A DNA stretch of 64,000 bases from Paenibacillus sp. Soil766 (GTDB taxonomy: Bacteria > Bacillota > Bacilli > Paenibacillales > NBRC-103111). The translations under genes were made by a program, and so were the position numbers. The stretch's first letter is position 1. The number at the start of each line of letters is the position of its first letter. Below the pieces are notes generated by a model that did no database searches, was not told where the DNA came from, and saw only the letters and a list, made by a program, of their open reading frames with translations. This document shows positions 39,820 to 50,352 of this stretch, one piece after another. The stretch is from positions 656-64,655 of the forward strand of contig NZ_LMSJ01000020.1 in assembly GCF_001428105.1 (NCBI RefSeq), read 5' to 3'.

Positions 39820-42276
39820 ATGATGCAAACTGCTGATACTGCAACAGATATGAAGCAAACATCACTGCAGATCACAGGTATGACATGCACCGCCTGTGCG
39901 AATCGGATTGAAAAGGGTTTGAACAAGCTGGAAGGGGTCACGGAAGCCAATGTTAATTTCGCGATGGAGCGAGCAACGGTAACTTATGACCCCAGTCGCA
40001 TCGATGCTGCCAAGATGGAACTAAGGATACAGAAACTAGGCTATGATACGGCGAAGGAAGCCGTTGATTTGCAGCTTGAAGGCATGACCTGCGCGGCCTG
40101 TGCTCAGCGAATTGAGAAGACATTGAACAAGTTGCCTGGTGTGAGGACGGCTACGGTTAATTTTGCGATGGAAACGGCCCATGTCGTGTACAATCCAGCC
40201 GAGCTTACGATATCTGATATGCAGAAGCGGGTGGTGAAGCTCGGCTACAAAGCAGTTCCTAAACAAGAGCAAGGCGACCCCTCAGCGCACAGACAACAGG
40301 AGATTAGTAAGCAAAAGCGTAAGCTTCTCTTATCTGCGATCCTCTCATTGCCGTTACTGTGGTCGATGGTCAGCCACTTTTCGTTTACCACATGGATTTG
40401 GATACCAGAGTTGTTCATGAATCCGTGGTTTCAATTAATTATGGCAACGCCGGTTCAGTTTTATATCGGAAGACAATTCTATGAAGGTGCTTATAAAGCG
40501 CTGCGCAATGGCTCTGCCAACATGGATGTACTGGTTTCACTAGGAACGTCAGCAGCTTACTTTTATAGTCTGTATTTGACGATCGATTGGGTTATCAGGG
40601 GGGCCAGCGTACATCACGGACCGTCTCTGTACTATGAAACAAGCGCTGTGCTGATTACGTTAGTTATCATGGGGAAACTGATTGAAGCGCTAGCTAAGGG
40701 ACGGACATCGGAAGCGATTAAGTCTTTGATGGGGCTGCAAGCGAAGACAGCATTGGTCATCCGCGAAGGTCAAGAGCTCATCATACCTATTGAAGAAGTG
40801 ATGACGGGGGACATCGTGCTCGTCCGTCCGGGAGATAAAATACCGGTGGACGGAGAAGTGCTCGAAGGTCTATCTTCCGTGGATGAATCGATGCTCACAG
40901 GCGAAAGTCTGCCCGTAGCAAAGGTACCTGGTGATGCGGTTATTGGAGCAACCATTAACAAAAATGGCATGCTGCGCATCCAAGCAACGAAGGTCGGGAA
41001 AGAAACGGCGCTGGCACAAATTATTAAAGTCGTCGAGGAAGCGCAGGGCTCGAAAGCGCCGATCCAACGGGTAGCCGATGTCATTTCGGGGATTTTCGTC
41101 CCTATCGTAGTGGGGATCTCACTCATCGCTTTTCTAGTCTGGTATTTCGTGGTGACGCCGGGGGATTTTGCAGGTGCGTTGGAGAAAGCAATAGCGATCT
41201 TAGTGATTGCCTGTCCTTGTGCGCTAGGCTTAGCGACGCCAACTTCGATTATGGCGGGATCAGGGCGCTCAGCTGAACTGGGTATTTTATTTAAAGGCGG
41301 CGAGCATCTGGAGAAGACGCATCAGATTGATGTGGTCATTTTAGATAAAACAGGTACTGTCACGCAAGGAAAGCCAGCTCTTACGGATGTGTATGCTGAG
41401 GGGGATGAAGCGGAATTCCTACGACTTGTAGGCGCCGCGGAGAATAATTCGGAGCATCCCCTTGCTGAAGCCATTGTTGCAGGGATTAGAGAGAAGGGTA
41501 TTGAACTACCCGCGGTAGAAGCCTTCGAAGCCATCCCCGGCTATGGCATTAAAGCTGTCGTTGAAGGAAAAGAGCTGCTCATAGGAACACGACGTCTTAT
41601 GGAGCAACTCGGTGTAGATGCACAGGGTGCTTATGACACGATGTCGCAGCTTGAGGAGTCTGGTAAAACAGCTATGCTTGTTGCCATTAATAAAGGGTAC
41701 GGGGGTATAGTAGCTGTAGCGGATACGGTGAAAGAAACGTCTCATGCCGCGGTTAGCCGTTTGAAGGCTATGGGCATTCAAGTGATCATGATCACTGGCG
41801 ATAATGAGCGCACGGCAAATGCGATTGCTGCTCAAGTGGGTATTGAGCATGTCCGTGCTGAAGTTCTACCTGAGGGTAAGGCGGAAGAAGTGAAGAAACT
41901 TCAGGCGCTAGGCAAGAAAGTAGCGATGGTTGGAGATGGTATTAATGATGCACCAGCGCTTGCAACGGCTGACATCGGGATGGCGATCGGAACAGGAACG
42001 GACGTGGCTATGGAAGCTGCTGATGTAACGTTGATGCGTGGTGACTTATCCAGCATACCGGATGCGATCTACATGAGCCGCCAAACGATGCGCAACATCA
42101 AACAAAATTTGGTCTGGGCACTCGGATACAATACGTTAGGGATACCCATTGCTGCGCTTGGTTTATTGGCGCCTTGGGTGGCGGGGCTAGCGATGGCACT
42201 AAGTTCGGTTTCTGTCGTTCTTAATGCACTACGTCTTCAACGTGTGAAGATCCGTAACGAATTGTCCAAGGTATAG
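39820..42276 (+). CDS. copA: Cu(I)-exporting P1B-1 ATPase CopA
   Basis: An 818-residue copper exporter. Two N-terminal HMA domains carry GMTCTAC and GMTCAAC (about residues 14-80 and 84-150). Eight membrane helices are predicted. Catalytic elements are TGES, the transport motif [21 protein letters not shown] (phosphorylated Asp), [17 protein letters not shown], and the YN / [15 protein letters not shown] pair in the last helices specific for Cu(I). GAGGTG serves ATG 39820 or, with better spacing, ATG 39823. The gene is second in copZ-copA-lipoprotein. Confidence 0.95.
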   Translation: MMQTADTATDMKQTSLQITGMTCTACANRIEKGLNKLEGVTEANVNFAMERATVTYDPSRIDAAKMELRIQKLGYDTAKEAVDLQLEGMTCAACAQRIEKTLNKLPGVRTATVNFAMETAHVVYNPAELTISDMQKRVVKLGYKAVPKQEQGDPSAHRQQEISKQKRKLLLSAILSLPLLWSMVSHFSFTTWIWIPELFMNPWFQLIMATPVQFYIGRQFYEGAYKALRNGSANMDVLVSLGTSAAYFYSLYLTIDWVIRGASVHHGPSLYYETSAVLITLVIMGKLIEALAKGRTSEAIKSLMGLQAKTALVIREGQELIIPIEEVMTGDIVLVRPGDKIPVDGEVLEGLSSVDESMLTGESLPVAKVPGDAVIGATINKNGMLRIQATKVGKETALAQIIKVVEEAQGSKAPIQRVADVISGIFVPIVVGISLIAFLVWYFVVTPGDFAGALEKAIAILVIACPCALGLATPTSIMAGSGRSAELGILFKGGEHLEKTHQIDVVILDKTGTVTQGKPALTDVYAEGDEAEFLRLVGAAENNSEHPLAEAIVAGIREKGIELPAVEAFEAIPGYGIKAVVEGKELLIGTRRLMEQLGVDAQGAYDTMSQLEESGKTAMLVAINKGYGGIVAVADTVKETSHAAVSRLKAMGIQVIMITGDNERTANAIAAQVGIEHVRAEVLPEGKAEEVKKLQALGKKVAMVGDGINDAPALATADIGMAIGTGTDVAMEAADVTLMRGDLSSIPDAIYMSRQTMRNIKQNLVWALGYNTLGIPIAALGLLAPWVAGLAMALSSVSVVLNALRLQRVKIRNELSKV

Positions 42277-42289
42277 GAGAGAGAAGCGC

Positions 42290-43159
42290 GTGAATATTCA
42301 GAAAATAGGACTTATCTCAGCTGTGCTCGCAGTACTGCTTCTGAGCGCATGCGGCAGTGTAAGAGAGGCCTCGGGCAAGAGCCAGCATGGCAGTCATGAG
42401 GCAGCCTCCAGCCCAGCAGGTGCAAGTGAACACGGTGGACACGGGGGCGAAACGCCGAAGCCGGCATCCACGAACATGAAAGCTTCGTTTGCGTTCGGAT
42501 CGACAGGTCTGAAAGCGAAGGAGAAGTCGGAATTAACGATCCTAATTACGGACGATACCGGCAAACCAGTCACTGATTATCAAGTGAATCATGAGAAATT
42601 GCTGCACTTGATTATAGTTAATCACAATCTATCGTCGTTTCAACACATCCATCCGGCCTACCAAGGAAATGGCAAGTTTACGGTCAGCGCAAGCTTCGAT
42701 GCAGGTGGGGACTATAAGCTTATCGCTGATTTTATCCCTACTGGCGGAAGTAGCACCACGCTTAGTCAATGGGTCAAAGTGGCCGGTAAAGAGGCGGAGC
42801 ATACCGTGCTTAAAGCGGACGCCAAACTACGACAAGAGGTTAGCGGTAAAGCCGTTGAGCTTTCTCTGAGCAGCACGAAGCCCAAAGAAGACGTGACGCT
42901 TACTTTTACGATTCGAGATGCTCAGACGAACAAAGAGATCACGAATCTGCAGCCTTACTTAGGCGCTGTAGGTCATGTTGTGATTCTGTCAGCCGATGCC
43001 GAGCAGTACATTCATGTACATCCCCTTGCGGAGAAGGCGACAGGCCCTGTTGCTAAATTCGCGACTTCCTTCCCAGAAGCAGGAATCTATAAGCTGTGGG
43101 GACAATTCCAGCATAACGGAGAAGTGTTTACAGTGCCTTTTGTCGTTGAGGTGAAATGA
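42290..43159 (+). CDS. His-rich lipoprotein of the copper operon
   Basis: A 289-residue exported lipoprotein (signal with LLLSAC lipobox). A His-rich linker follows the Cys (HGSHEAASS, EHGGHGG). Two Ig-like/FixH-like beta domains each contain a clustered His motif: HLIIVNHNLSSFQHIHP near residue 110 and HVVILSADAEQYIHVHPL near 230. The motif looks suited to binding copper or another soft metal outside the membrane. It starts 13 nt after copA (GTG 42290, AGGAGAG 8 nt upstream), so it is co-regulated by CsoR. The exact role is unknown; a periplasm-side copper buffer or chaperone is my inference. Confidence 0.75.
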   Translation: MNIQKIGLISAVLAVLLLSACGSVREASGKSQHGSHEAASSPAGASEHGGHGGETPKPASTNMKASFAFGSTGLKAKEKSELTILITDDTGKPVTDYQVNHEKLLHLIIVNHNLSSFQHIHPAYQGNGKFTVSASFDAGGDYKLIADFIPTGGSSTTLSQWVKVAGKEAEHTVLKADAKLRQEVSGKAVELSLSSTKPKEDVTLTFTIRDAQTNKEITNLQPYLGAVGHVVILSADAEQYIHVHPLAEKATGPVAKFATSFPEAGIYKLWGQFQHNGEVFTVPFVVEVK

Positions 43160-43180
43160 GCCAAAATAAGAACATGAAGA

Positions 43181-43225
43181 AAGCCCTTGCGTCCTTCCAT
43201 AAGAAGGATGAGGGGCTTATTTGTT
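43181..43225. terminator. Terminator of the cop operon
   Basis: AAGCCC...TCCTT (from 43181) pairs with AAGGA...GGGCTT (to 43218), followed by ATTTGTT. It lies between convergent genes and may serve both. Confidence 0.65.
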
Positions 43226-43232
43226 GTGTAAC

Positions 43233-44459
43233 CTACCGTTTCCCCTTAACCAACTTCATCTTCAAAGCCGTCTCATAGTTCGTAAAATGCACATAATCCC
43301 CATGCATCCACAGAAGGAGAGCGTCATCTTGGCCGTTGCTCCTAGCGAGGACGGGTCTCACGTTGTTGCGTGAAGAACCGCTGGTCACGGCAGTTGCTAC
43401 CCACGTTTTACCATAATCGGCCGTATGCCAATGCTCAATTTCGAATATACCATTCACTGAACGAGACAGGTAAACGTTGGCCGGGTTGGCATGATCAAGT
43501 ATAAGACCGCCGGAGTAGAAGGGCTCCCGTTCCACGGCGCCTTGCTCGGTTTGCGGAAACCAAGAGCCGGTGGCTGTCATTTCATGATTCTCCCAGGAAT
43601 CTCCGTTCCAATAGCTGTACCAATAGCGGTGGTCCGTATTGGCGTGAAAGACGACATATACGATGACGGGACGACCATCAGCATCTACTGTGATATCCCA
43701 GATCCAAGCCTTCGCATCGTGCAGGATTCCGTCGAACACCACATCGGCTTCACGAGGAAGCATAGGCAGGTTAGCTAACGATTTAATGGTTGAACCATCC
43801 GCATGATAGAGGTTTCCGTCTTGGATGCAAGCGCAGTAGATGCTGTTATGCGGTTCTATATTGGGGTGTCCGTCGGTAAAAGCGAACCAGATGGTATCCT
43901 CCCCATTGCCAGCGTACTTGACGTAAGGGCGGGCTCCGTCTCCCATTATTAAGGTTTGGGGTTCTGACCATATCCCCTCTGTATCGGGTAAGAAACTGAA
44001 ATTGGGTTTGAAATTACCGCCACGCCAGAACAAATACTGTTGCTGTTCCTGACGGAGATATATCGGATTGGGGTAGGTATAGCCGTGCATGCCGCTCGTA
44101 TTCTCCGGAAGTTCTTGTTCGGCGCTAAAGGATGCGATATCCTCTGCCGTTTCCATCTGACGGTAATACATCGTCTTCCCATTATGAGCAGAATAGTAGA
44201 TGATCGCACGTCCATCGGAAGGGATATACAGCGCGGGATTCGCATGGTCATCCTGCTGCAGACTTGGCTTCATCATGACGGAGTTGACGGACCCGTCACG
44301 ATGATCATAAGTCCCGATCATGACGTGGCCCTGCTTCGTTAACCAACCAACATAGGTACGGTCCTGTTGCCCAACATAACGGACTGCCCGCGGGTCAGCG
44401 AAGAAACACCACGCCCCATCCTCGGTAAAACTTGAATGATTTTCTCCTTGCATAGCCAT
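43233..44459 (-). CDS. BNR-repeat (BNR_4-type) protein
   Basis: A 408-residue beta-propeller-like protein without signal peptide. Repeated motifs include WCFFADPRAVRY near the N-terminus, NPIYLRQEQQQYLFWRGGN, DTIWFAFTDGHPN and ADGRPVIVYVVF. Proteins of this BNR_4 class are found with enzymes for rhamnogalacturonan and ulvan, where some relatives are lyases. The His/Tyr content (HSHxD-like DDHANPALY) leaves catalysis possible. AAGGAG precedes the ATG at 44459. It is divergent from the aldo/keto reductase of the same island. Confidence 0.7.
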   Translation of the reverse strand: MAMQGENHSSFTEDGAWCFFADPRAVRYVGQQDRTYVGWLTKQGHVMIGTYDHRDGSVNSVMMKPSLQQDDHANPALYIPSDGRAIIYYSAHNGKTMYYRQMETAEDIASFSAEQELPENTSGMHGYTYPNPIYLRQEQQQYLFWRGGNFKPNFSFLPDTEGIWSEPQTLIMGDGARPYVKYAGNGEDTIWFAFTDGHPNIEPHNSIYCACIQDGNLYHADGSTIKSLANLPMLPREADVVFDGILHDAKAWIWDITVDADGRPVIVYVVFHANTDHRYWYSYWNGDSWENHEMTATGSWFPQTEQGAVEREPFYSGGLILDHANPANVYLSRSVNGIFEIEHWHTADYGKTWVATAVTSGSSRNNVRPVLARSNGQDDALLLWMHGDYVHFTNYETALKMKLVKGKR

Positions 44460-44663
44460 TCATTTCTCCTTCCTATACGTTTCGTCCCTGCATGCACGCG
44501 GATGCGGGATACATGGAATGTCCAGAATTTCCTACATTCTACCGCATCCTTTAGGAGCTGTGAAGCTCGAATTTAGCGTGTTTTTTCTGGCAGATCGACC
44601 AAGAAAGTCTCTTCCTAGACGCCTTATACTGAAAGGTGATTTGATGGGAGGAGGCTGCAACTT

Positions 44664-45674
44664 ATGCGATATCGAAAATTTGGTCATACCCAATGGGATA
44701 TATCTGAGATTGGTTTCGGAGGCTGGCAGATTGGCGGTGGCGGAGCTTTCGGACAAGTGGATGACCGCGATTCAGTTAAAACTCTGCTTGAAGCATGGGA
44801 GCGGGGGATCAATCTGGTAGATACGGCTCAAATGTACGGAAAAGGCCACTCTGAGGAAGTCATCGGTAAGGCACTGAAGGAATGGCATCACAATCATATT
44901 TATATCGCTACCAAGGTGCAGCCCGTTCAATGGCCGCATCCAAATGAGAATGATCCCGCTATGGCAGGGCGTTATCCCAAAGCTCACATTCGCAAGCAGT
45001 GCGAGGACAGCTTGACAAGGCTAGGTGTGGACACGATTGATTTGTATCAGTTGCATGGTTGGTTCCCTCAAGGGCTGGAGGATCGCGAATGGCATGAGGC
45101 GTTGACGGAACTCCAGAAGGAAGGCAAAATCCGTGAATTCGGTGTGTCCATTCGCGATTATCGTCCGCAGGACGGTATTGCGCTTGCCGAGGCTGGGCTG
45201 ATCCAAGCTGAGCAGGTTGTTTATAATATTTTTGAACAGAGGCCGGCGGAGGCACTGTTACCTGCATGTAAGAAGAATGGCGTGGCTGTTCTTGCCCGGG
45301 TCCCCTTTGATGAAGGCTCGCTGATCGGCAGCTGGGTACCAGAAACCTACGAGACCTTCGCGCCAGGCGATGTTAGACGGAGCTATTTCAAGGGCGAGCG
45401 TTTCCTGCGGACGCTGGAGAAGGTGGATGCGATCAAACGGATGATCCGTGACTACGATGCGACGATGACGCTTGCCGAAGTTGCGCTTCGATTCTGTCTG
45501 TCGGATGAGGCTGTAAGCTGTGTCATTCCGGGTATGCGCAACCCTCAGGAAGTGGAACTCAATCTCAAAGTGTCGGACGGAAAGCCATTGCCGACAGAGC
45601 TATTGCAGCGATTGAAACCGTTCAATTGGCCACGCAATTATCATAATCCGGATACGTTGGTGGATCCGTTATGA
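44664..45674 (+). CDS. Aldo/keto reductase
   Basis: A 336-residue NADPH-dependent (beta/alpha)8 barrel. The catalytic tetrad is visible: Asp and Tyr in VDTAQMYGKG, Lys in YIATKVQP, His in LYQLHGW. The NADP-binding end (VIPGMRNPQEVELNL) is typical. GGGAGGAGG lies upstream of the ATG. It overlaps the SGNH gene by 4 nt, giving a coupled pair. In this context it probably reduces or oxidises a released sugar or aldehyde; the substrate is unknown. Confidence 0.9.
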   Translation: MRYRKFGHTQWDISEIGFGGWQIGGGGAFGQVDDRDSVKTLLEAWERGINLVDTAQMYGKGHSEEVIGKALKEWHHNHIYIATKVQPVQWPHPNENDPAMAGRYPKAHIRKQCEDSLTRLGVDTIDLYQLHGWFPQGLEDREWHEALTELQKEGKIREFGVSIRDYRPQDGIALAEAGLIQAEQVVYNIFEQRPAEALLPACKKNGVAVLARVPFDEGSLIGSWVPETYETFAPGDVRRSYFKGERFLRTLEKVDAIKRMIRDYDATMTLAEVALRFCLSDEAVSCVIPGMRNPQEVELNLKVSDGKPLPTELLQRLKPFNWPRNYHNPDTLVDPL

Positions 45675-46384
45675 GTGCTTTTGCCAGATTCCAGAAGCGC
45701 CTGAAGGAGAAAGCGGACGATGTCCGAGCCCGCCCTGTCACTTACGTTTCTTTCGGTGATAGTGTGACCCAGGGATGTATGGAATACGCTACCATCGAGC
45801 ATGAGCAAGTCTACCACAATCTGCTTAAGAAGCGGATCGTGCAACGGTATCCTATGACTATTCTGAATGTCATCAATGCTGGCGTATCCGGTGATACGAT
45901 TGTGAAATCGGAGCCGAGATGGCAGCGAGATGTGATTGCGTATCAACCGGATCTGGTTACGATTGGCTTCGGCGTGAATGATTGTCATGCTGGGGAGGCG
46001 GGGCTTGCGTCTTATTTGGAGAAAATGGATGCGTTCGTGCGAACTGTGAAGCGAGATACAGAAGCAGATCTCCTGTTGCTTACGCCAAACATGATGATGT
46101 TGCACGACAACGATTCCATGCATGAGAAGGATAGAGCTGTATTGCCTGGCTTCTTAAATGTGGCAGAGAAGGGGTATTTAAGGCTGTATACGCATGCGCT
46201 TAGGACGTATTTGGAGCAAGAAAAGCTGGCTTATGTGGACGTATATGCGCTATTCGAGGATTGGTTACTGAAGGGGCAAGAACCTCATGCTAGATTGGCC
46301 AATGGCATCAATCACCCGGATCGCGCATTGCATGCCCAACTGGCGGAACGGATCGAAGCCCGGATATTCGAAGCACGCGAATAA
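45671..46384 (+). CDS. SGNH/GDSL-type hydrolase (esterase)
   Basis: A 237-residue hydrolase. Block I is VSFGDSVTQG (nucleophile Ser), block II has the Gly in INAGVSGDT, block III is GFGVNDCH, and block V is GINHPD with the catalytic Asp/His pair arranged NHPD. There is no signal peptide, so it acts inside the cell. Near rhamnosidase and GH105 genes, removal of acetyl groups from imported pectic oligosaccharides is a reasonable inference. It overlaps the upstream reductase gene by 4 nt. Confidence 0.9.
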   Translation: MSAFARFQKRLKEKADDVRARPVTYVSFGDSVTQGCMEYATIEHEQVYHNLLKKRIVQRYPMTILNVINAGVSGDTIVKSEPRWQRDVIAYQPDLVTIGFGVNDCHAGEAGLASYLEKMDAFVRTVKRDTEADLLLLTPNMMMLHDNDSMHEKDRAVLPGFLNVAEKGYLRLYTHALRTYLEQEKLAYVDVYALFEDWLLKGQEPHARLANGINHPDRALHAQLAERIEARIFEARE

Positions 46385-46410
46385 CTTCAATAGAAAAAGG
46401 GGAGAGCCTC

Positions 46411-49254
46411 ATGTTCGAACAGGCGAATTGGATATGGAAGTCAGGAGACCGAAGACCGATTAATGAGCACATCATTTTTCGAAAAACGTTCGTGTACGAG
46501 TCTGAGGTATCCAATCGAGCGATGCTGTCGATCTCTGCGGATACCAAATATAGGTTATGGGTAAATGGGACGGAACTTGGAGAAGGTCCTATTCGTTCTA
46601 CCGCGGATCACTGGTATTACGATGAGTTTGAACTTACGCACCTCTTGCGGCCTGGCACGAATGTGATTGCCGTAAAGGTCTGGCATTACGGCCATTCCAA
46701 TTATCAATATATAGAGAATGAAGCGGGACTTATTGCTGAATTATCGTTGTATGGCTCCGCAGGCATTCGAGTGATTGGCACAGATGAAACATGGCTTTGT
46801 TGCAGGCATGAGGGGTACGAAGTCGATGTCGTTAAGCGTAATGTAAATTTGGGTTGGATGGAAATATTCGATGCCAATGCGCTGAGCGAACAATGGGTAC
46901 TTCCTGACTACGATGACAGGAGTTGGATGCAGAGTGAAGTTGTTGCTCCTTACGGAGGTGCGCCTTGGGGAGGACTGTACCCCCGCGTCATAGAGCCATT
47001 GTCGACACAGATCGTCAGTCCGAAGCAGCTCCTCGCACTGAGTGAAATTGTACCCATCCGCCAAGCGATATCTGTCAATATGCGGGATAATCTGTATCCA
47101 GGCTCACGTGATGCCAATGCGAAGATATTCAGCGGATTTTTGGCCGTTAGGCTGGTGGCTGAGGCAGAAACCCGCGGTCGTTTAACGTTCGCACATTCCA
47201 AGTGGAACGGCGTCCAGGGGCGATTCAAGATCGATGACCGCTGGCATGTTCATCATGACGAGATACAGCTTGCGGCTGGTGAACATCTATTTATGATGGA
47301 GATTTGCGGCGTTCATAATGATTTGTTCTGCCATATGGAATTCGACTTCGATAGGGAACTGGCATTCTCCCATCCTGTGGGTGGCGATCAGCATGCCTCA
47401 TTCGTAACCATCGGCCCAATCGAGACCATCGAGTCGTATGCCGATGGCTTTCAGCCTGTATACGGGGGCGTTGAGAAGAGAACGGGTCTGAATCATGAGC
47501 ATCCGCTGCTGCTGGAAATCGGGGCATGCTCCACCTTGGAGGCATTCGAGGCGTACCATGAGATGTGTAAGAATGTTCATCCTAGGCAGGTGCTCGTTAA
47601 CCAAATGATCTATTCGTTGATGATGCGCAAACGATTCGTTAAGCACTATCCCATTACGAACCAGTTGGAACGAATGCTCCATGACCATCTGCTGCCGACA
47701 GTGCTTCCCGTTACCGTGGAAGGTGGGGATATTGAAATCGTATTGGATTTCGGGAAAATTTACGTTGGAACCATTGAACTAGAAGTTGATGCGCCACAAG
47801 GGACGGTGATCGATGTCTACGGCTTCGAAAACCGCATCAATGGTGCTAATGCCTATACATCCGGCTGCAATAATTCATTCCGGTACATATGTCGTGAAGG
47901 TAGACAGGTGTTCAAGAGCTTTACCCGGATGGGCTTCCGGTATGTGATCGTCACAGTGCGCCAAGCGGATACGCAGATTCGGATTTACCGAATCCAACTG
48001 CACCAATCTAGCTACCCAGCCACAGATAAAGCGTTATTCCGCTGCTCAGATCCTCTGTTGAATGATATTTGGGAAATATCCAGGCATACGTCGCATATGT
48101 GCATGGAGGATACATTCGTCGATTGCCCCACCTATGAGCAGGTATTCTGGGTAGGGGACTGCCGAGTGAGCGCACTTGTGAACTATCAGTTGTTCGGTTC
48201 CTACGAGCTTGTCAGGCATTGCTTGGAAATGGTGCCGCGTTCGCGCAGTCAAAGTCCGCTGCTGCTTGCCTTATTCCCTACGGATTGGCAGGCGGCGATT
48301 CCGATGTGGACCTTCAGTTGGATTATTGCCTGTAAGGAGTATGTCGACTATAGCGGCGATCAGACATTCTTCGAGGCCATCTATCCCGAAATCAGGCTAA
48401 CACTTGAAGTGTATAGGGGATTTCTCAATGAGGATGGCCTGTTTGATACGAGCTCTTGGAATATGCTCGATTGGGCGCCAATCGATATTCCCTCAGTTGG
48501 TGTAGTAACTGCCCAGCAGGCGCAATTGGCGCAATGCCACCGAATCGCAGCGGAGATGGCGGAAGCGCTGGGACTTCAAGGCGAAGCGGGGGATCTGCTT
48601 CAATATGCAGAGCAGTTGAAGCGAGCGATTGATGAGCATTTATGGGACGATGAGGCTCAGGTTTACCTAGACGGTATCCACCGTAACGGTAAGCCTTCGA
48701 CGACGACAAGCCTGCAGACACATGTGTTACTGTATTTGGCGGACTGCCTAGGAGAGCGACAGGCAGGCATTATTGAACCTCAGTTGCTGAATCCGCCGGA
48801 GGATTGGGTTCAAATTGGCTCTCCGTTCTTCTCGTTCTATTTATTTGAAGTGTGGAGACGTTTCGGTGAACTCGATCGCACACTGGCGCAGATCAAGACA
48901 GACTGGGGTCAAATGATCCGATATGGCGCTACGACAACGTGGGAAACCTTTCAAGTATTCCCAAGGAGTCATGCGCATGCATGGTCGGCAGCGCCGGCTT
49001 TTGTCCTTGGGAATCAGCTGTTAGGCATTGAGAGAGTAGAGGAGGGCTACCGGAAAATTCGAATCGTCCCGCCTGTGACTGAACTGCTCTGGGCAGAAGG
49101 AAGCGTTCCGACGTCTTATGGGCGTATCGATGTATCGTGGTCGAAGGAAGCGGGAAAATGCTTGATGCATGTAACTGTTCCGCTTGATATTAAAGTTGAG
49201 GCACACCATGAGCAATTGGCGGATTGGGATATTCAGATTCATGTGATCGGATAA
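46411..49254 (+). CDS. Alpha-L-rhamnosidase-like, GH78
   Basis: A 947-residue intracellular glycosidase. The N-terminal beta domain (WIWKSGDRRPINEHIIFRKT, then LWVNGTELGEGPIRS) is the usual GH78 opening. The (alpha/alpha)6 barrel begins near residue 540 with EDTFVDCPTYEQVFWVGDCR. This is a divergent version of the DCPxRxERxGWxGD catalytic region: the Asp, Glu and WxGD are kept while the Arg is replaced. The C-terminal domain contains YGRIDVSWSK. GGGGAGAG precedes the ATG. It should release terminal rhamnose; the unusual motif allows another deoxy-sugar or uronic-acid substrate. Confidence 0.82.
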   Translation: MFEQANWIWKSGDRRPINEHIIFRKTFVYESEVSNRAMLSISADTKYRLWVNGTELGEGPIRSTADHWYYDEFELTHLLRPGTNVIAVKVWHYGHSNYQYIENEAGLIAELSLYGSAGIRVIGTDETWLCCRHEGYEVDVVKRNVNLGWMEIFDANALSEQWVLPDYDDRSWMQSEVVAPYGGAPWGGLYPRVIEPLSTQIVSPKQLLALSEIVPIRQAISVNMRDNLYPGSRDANAKIFSGFLAVRLVAEAETRGRLTFAHSKWNGVQGRFKIDDRWHVHHDEIQLAAGEHLFMMEICGVHNDLFCHMEFDFDRELAFSHPVGGDQHASFVTIGPIETIESYADGFQPVYGGVEKRTGLNHEHPLLLEIGACSTLEAFEAYHEMCKNVHPRQVLVNQMIYSLMMRKRFVKHYPITNQLERMLHDHLLPTVLPVTVEGGDIEIVLDFGKIYVGTIELEVDAPQGTVIDVYGFENRINGANAYTSGCNNSFRYICREGRQVFKSFTRMGFRYVIVTVRQADTQIRIYRIQLHQSSYPATDKALFRCSDPLLNDIWEISRHTSHMCMEDTFVDCPTYEQVFWVGDCRVSALVNYQLFGSYELVRHCLEMVPRSRSQSPLLLALFPTDWQAAIPMWTFSWIIACKEYVDYSGDQTFFEAIYPEIRLTLEVYRGFLNEDGLFDTSSWNMLDWAPIDIPSVGVVTAQQAQLAQCHRIAAEMAEALGLQGEAGDLLQYAEQLKRAIDEHLWDDEAQVYLDGIHRNGKPSTTTSLQTHVLLYLADCLGERQAGIIEPQLLNPPEDWVQIGSPFFSFYLFEVWRRFGELDRTLAQIKTDWGQMIRYGATTTWETFQVFPRSHAHAWSAAPAFVLGNQLLGIERVEEGYRKIRIVPPVTELLWAEGSVPTSYGRIDVSWSKEAGKCLMHVTVPLDIKVEAHHEQLADWDIQIHVIG

Positions 49255-49287
49255 AACCGAAGGGCTCTGTTCAGGCAGGTGCTGCGG

Positions 49288-50175
49288 TTAATCCTCCTTC
49301 TGACTCCTGCGGAATTTCCCCGGTGATATTCCATGCATTTGTTTAAATAGTTTATTGAAAAAACTTAAGTCGTCGAATCCGACCTCTTGGGCAATCTGCA
49401 AAATGTTGTTATTGGTAGAAAGCATGAGCTCTTTCGCTATCCGTATGCGAATTTCATTACGGAATTCAATGAATGTCTTGCCCATGTAGAGCTTAAATCG
49501 AGATGTGAAAGCAGACTGGCTCATGCCGCACATCTGGCTGACTTGGGCAAGTGACAGCGGATTCGCATGATGCAGCTCGATGAACTCGGCAACACGCTCA
49601 ATTATTTTATGCTCAGAGGCTAGCGCCGTCATCGGTTTATGCAGCATTTGATCGTAACAGCGGCTGAGGAATACGAACATTTCGATGAGTCTGGTCTTCA
49701 CGAGCAGGCGATAACCGAGCATCTTCTCGGTGTATTCGCTAAGGATGCGATCAAGCAGCTGTTTCATCTCGATCCTTTGGTGTGGATTCAGTCTGAGATG
49801 GGACTGGAAATGCACGGATTGCCGCAGAAAAGGCTCCACATAGAAAAAGTCGACGAACGACGTTACGTTGGATAACGATTGCAGCTCATGACTTAAGATT
49901 GAAGGAGCAAACAGTATGTTGTAAACGATGAGATGTTCATCAACGAAATACGCATGCTCGACATCCGGCTCGATGACGAAGACATCACCTTCTTGAATAA
50001 GGTATTCCGCTCCTGCATAGATATGGCGACCCGATCCCTCTACCACATACACAAACTCGATGAATTCGTGTGAATGTGGCTGGACGGATTCTTTTTTTTT
50101 GAACGTGTACTGCTCGAGATGAAAGGGGAATTCGTACGCTTCCAAGTAAGTTTCATTTGCAAATCGGGTCATCAT
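49288..50175 (-). CDS. AraC-family regulator with cupin sensor domain
   Basis: A 295-residue regulator resembling RhaS/RhaR. An N-terminal cupin (PHSHEFIEFVYVVEGSG, then VFVIEPDVEHAY) likely binds a sugar. The C-terminal double helix-turn-helix is LSLAQVSQMCGMSQSAFTSR and ILQIAQEVGFDDLSFFNKLF. GGAGG precedes the ATG at 50175. It is divergent from the dioxygenase gene and is the likely local activator. Codons 26-28 are encoded by an unbroken A9 run (50092-50100), a slippage-prone tract. Confidence 0.92.
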   Translation of the reverse strand: MMTRFANETYLEAYEFPFHLEQYTFKKKESVQPHSHEFIEFVYVVEGSGRHIYAGAEYLIQEGDVFVIEPDVEHAYFVDEHLIVYNILFAPSILSHELQSLSNVTSFVDFFYVEPFLRQSVHFQSHLRLNPHQRIEMKQLLDRILSEYTEKMLGYRLLVKTRLIEMFVFLSRCYDQMLHKPMTALASEHKIIERVAEFIELHHANPLSLAQVSQMCGMSQSAFTSRFKLYMGKTFIEFRNEIRIRIAKELMLSTNNNILQIAQEVGFDDLSFFNKLFKQMHGISPGKFRRSQKED

Positions 50176-50295
50176 GCAAGACCTCCGGAAAGGAAGATAA
50201 GTGCTTCATTGTCTTTTTATCATAGAGGATATCCAGATAGAAGGAAAGCTGGCAAATCACCTTGAAACTCTGACGGATTCACCAAGTCTGCTCCC

Positions 50296-50324
50296 TTGTC
50301 CACATGATAAAGTGAAATTATAGT
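50296..50324 (+). promoter_or_regulatory. Sigma-A promoter of the dioxygenase operon
   Basis: TTGTCC (50296-50301), 17 nt, TATAGT (50319-50324) lies 29 nt before the ATG. The inverted repeat GTAC-AGAAA-GTAC straddles the predicted start point. Confidence 0.65.
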
Positions 50325-50352
50325 ACAGAAAGTACAAAAGGAGCTGGCTGCC

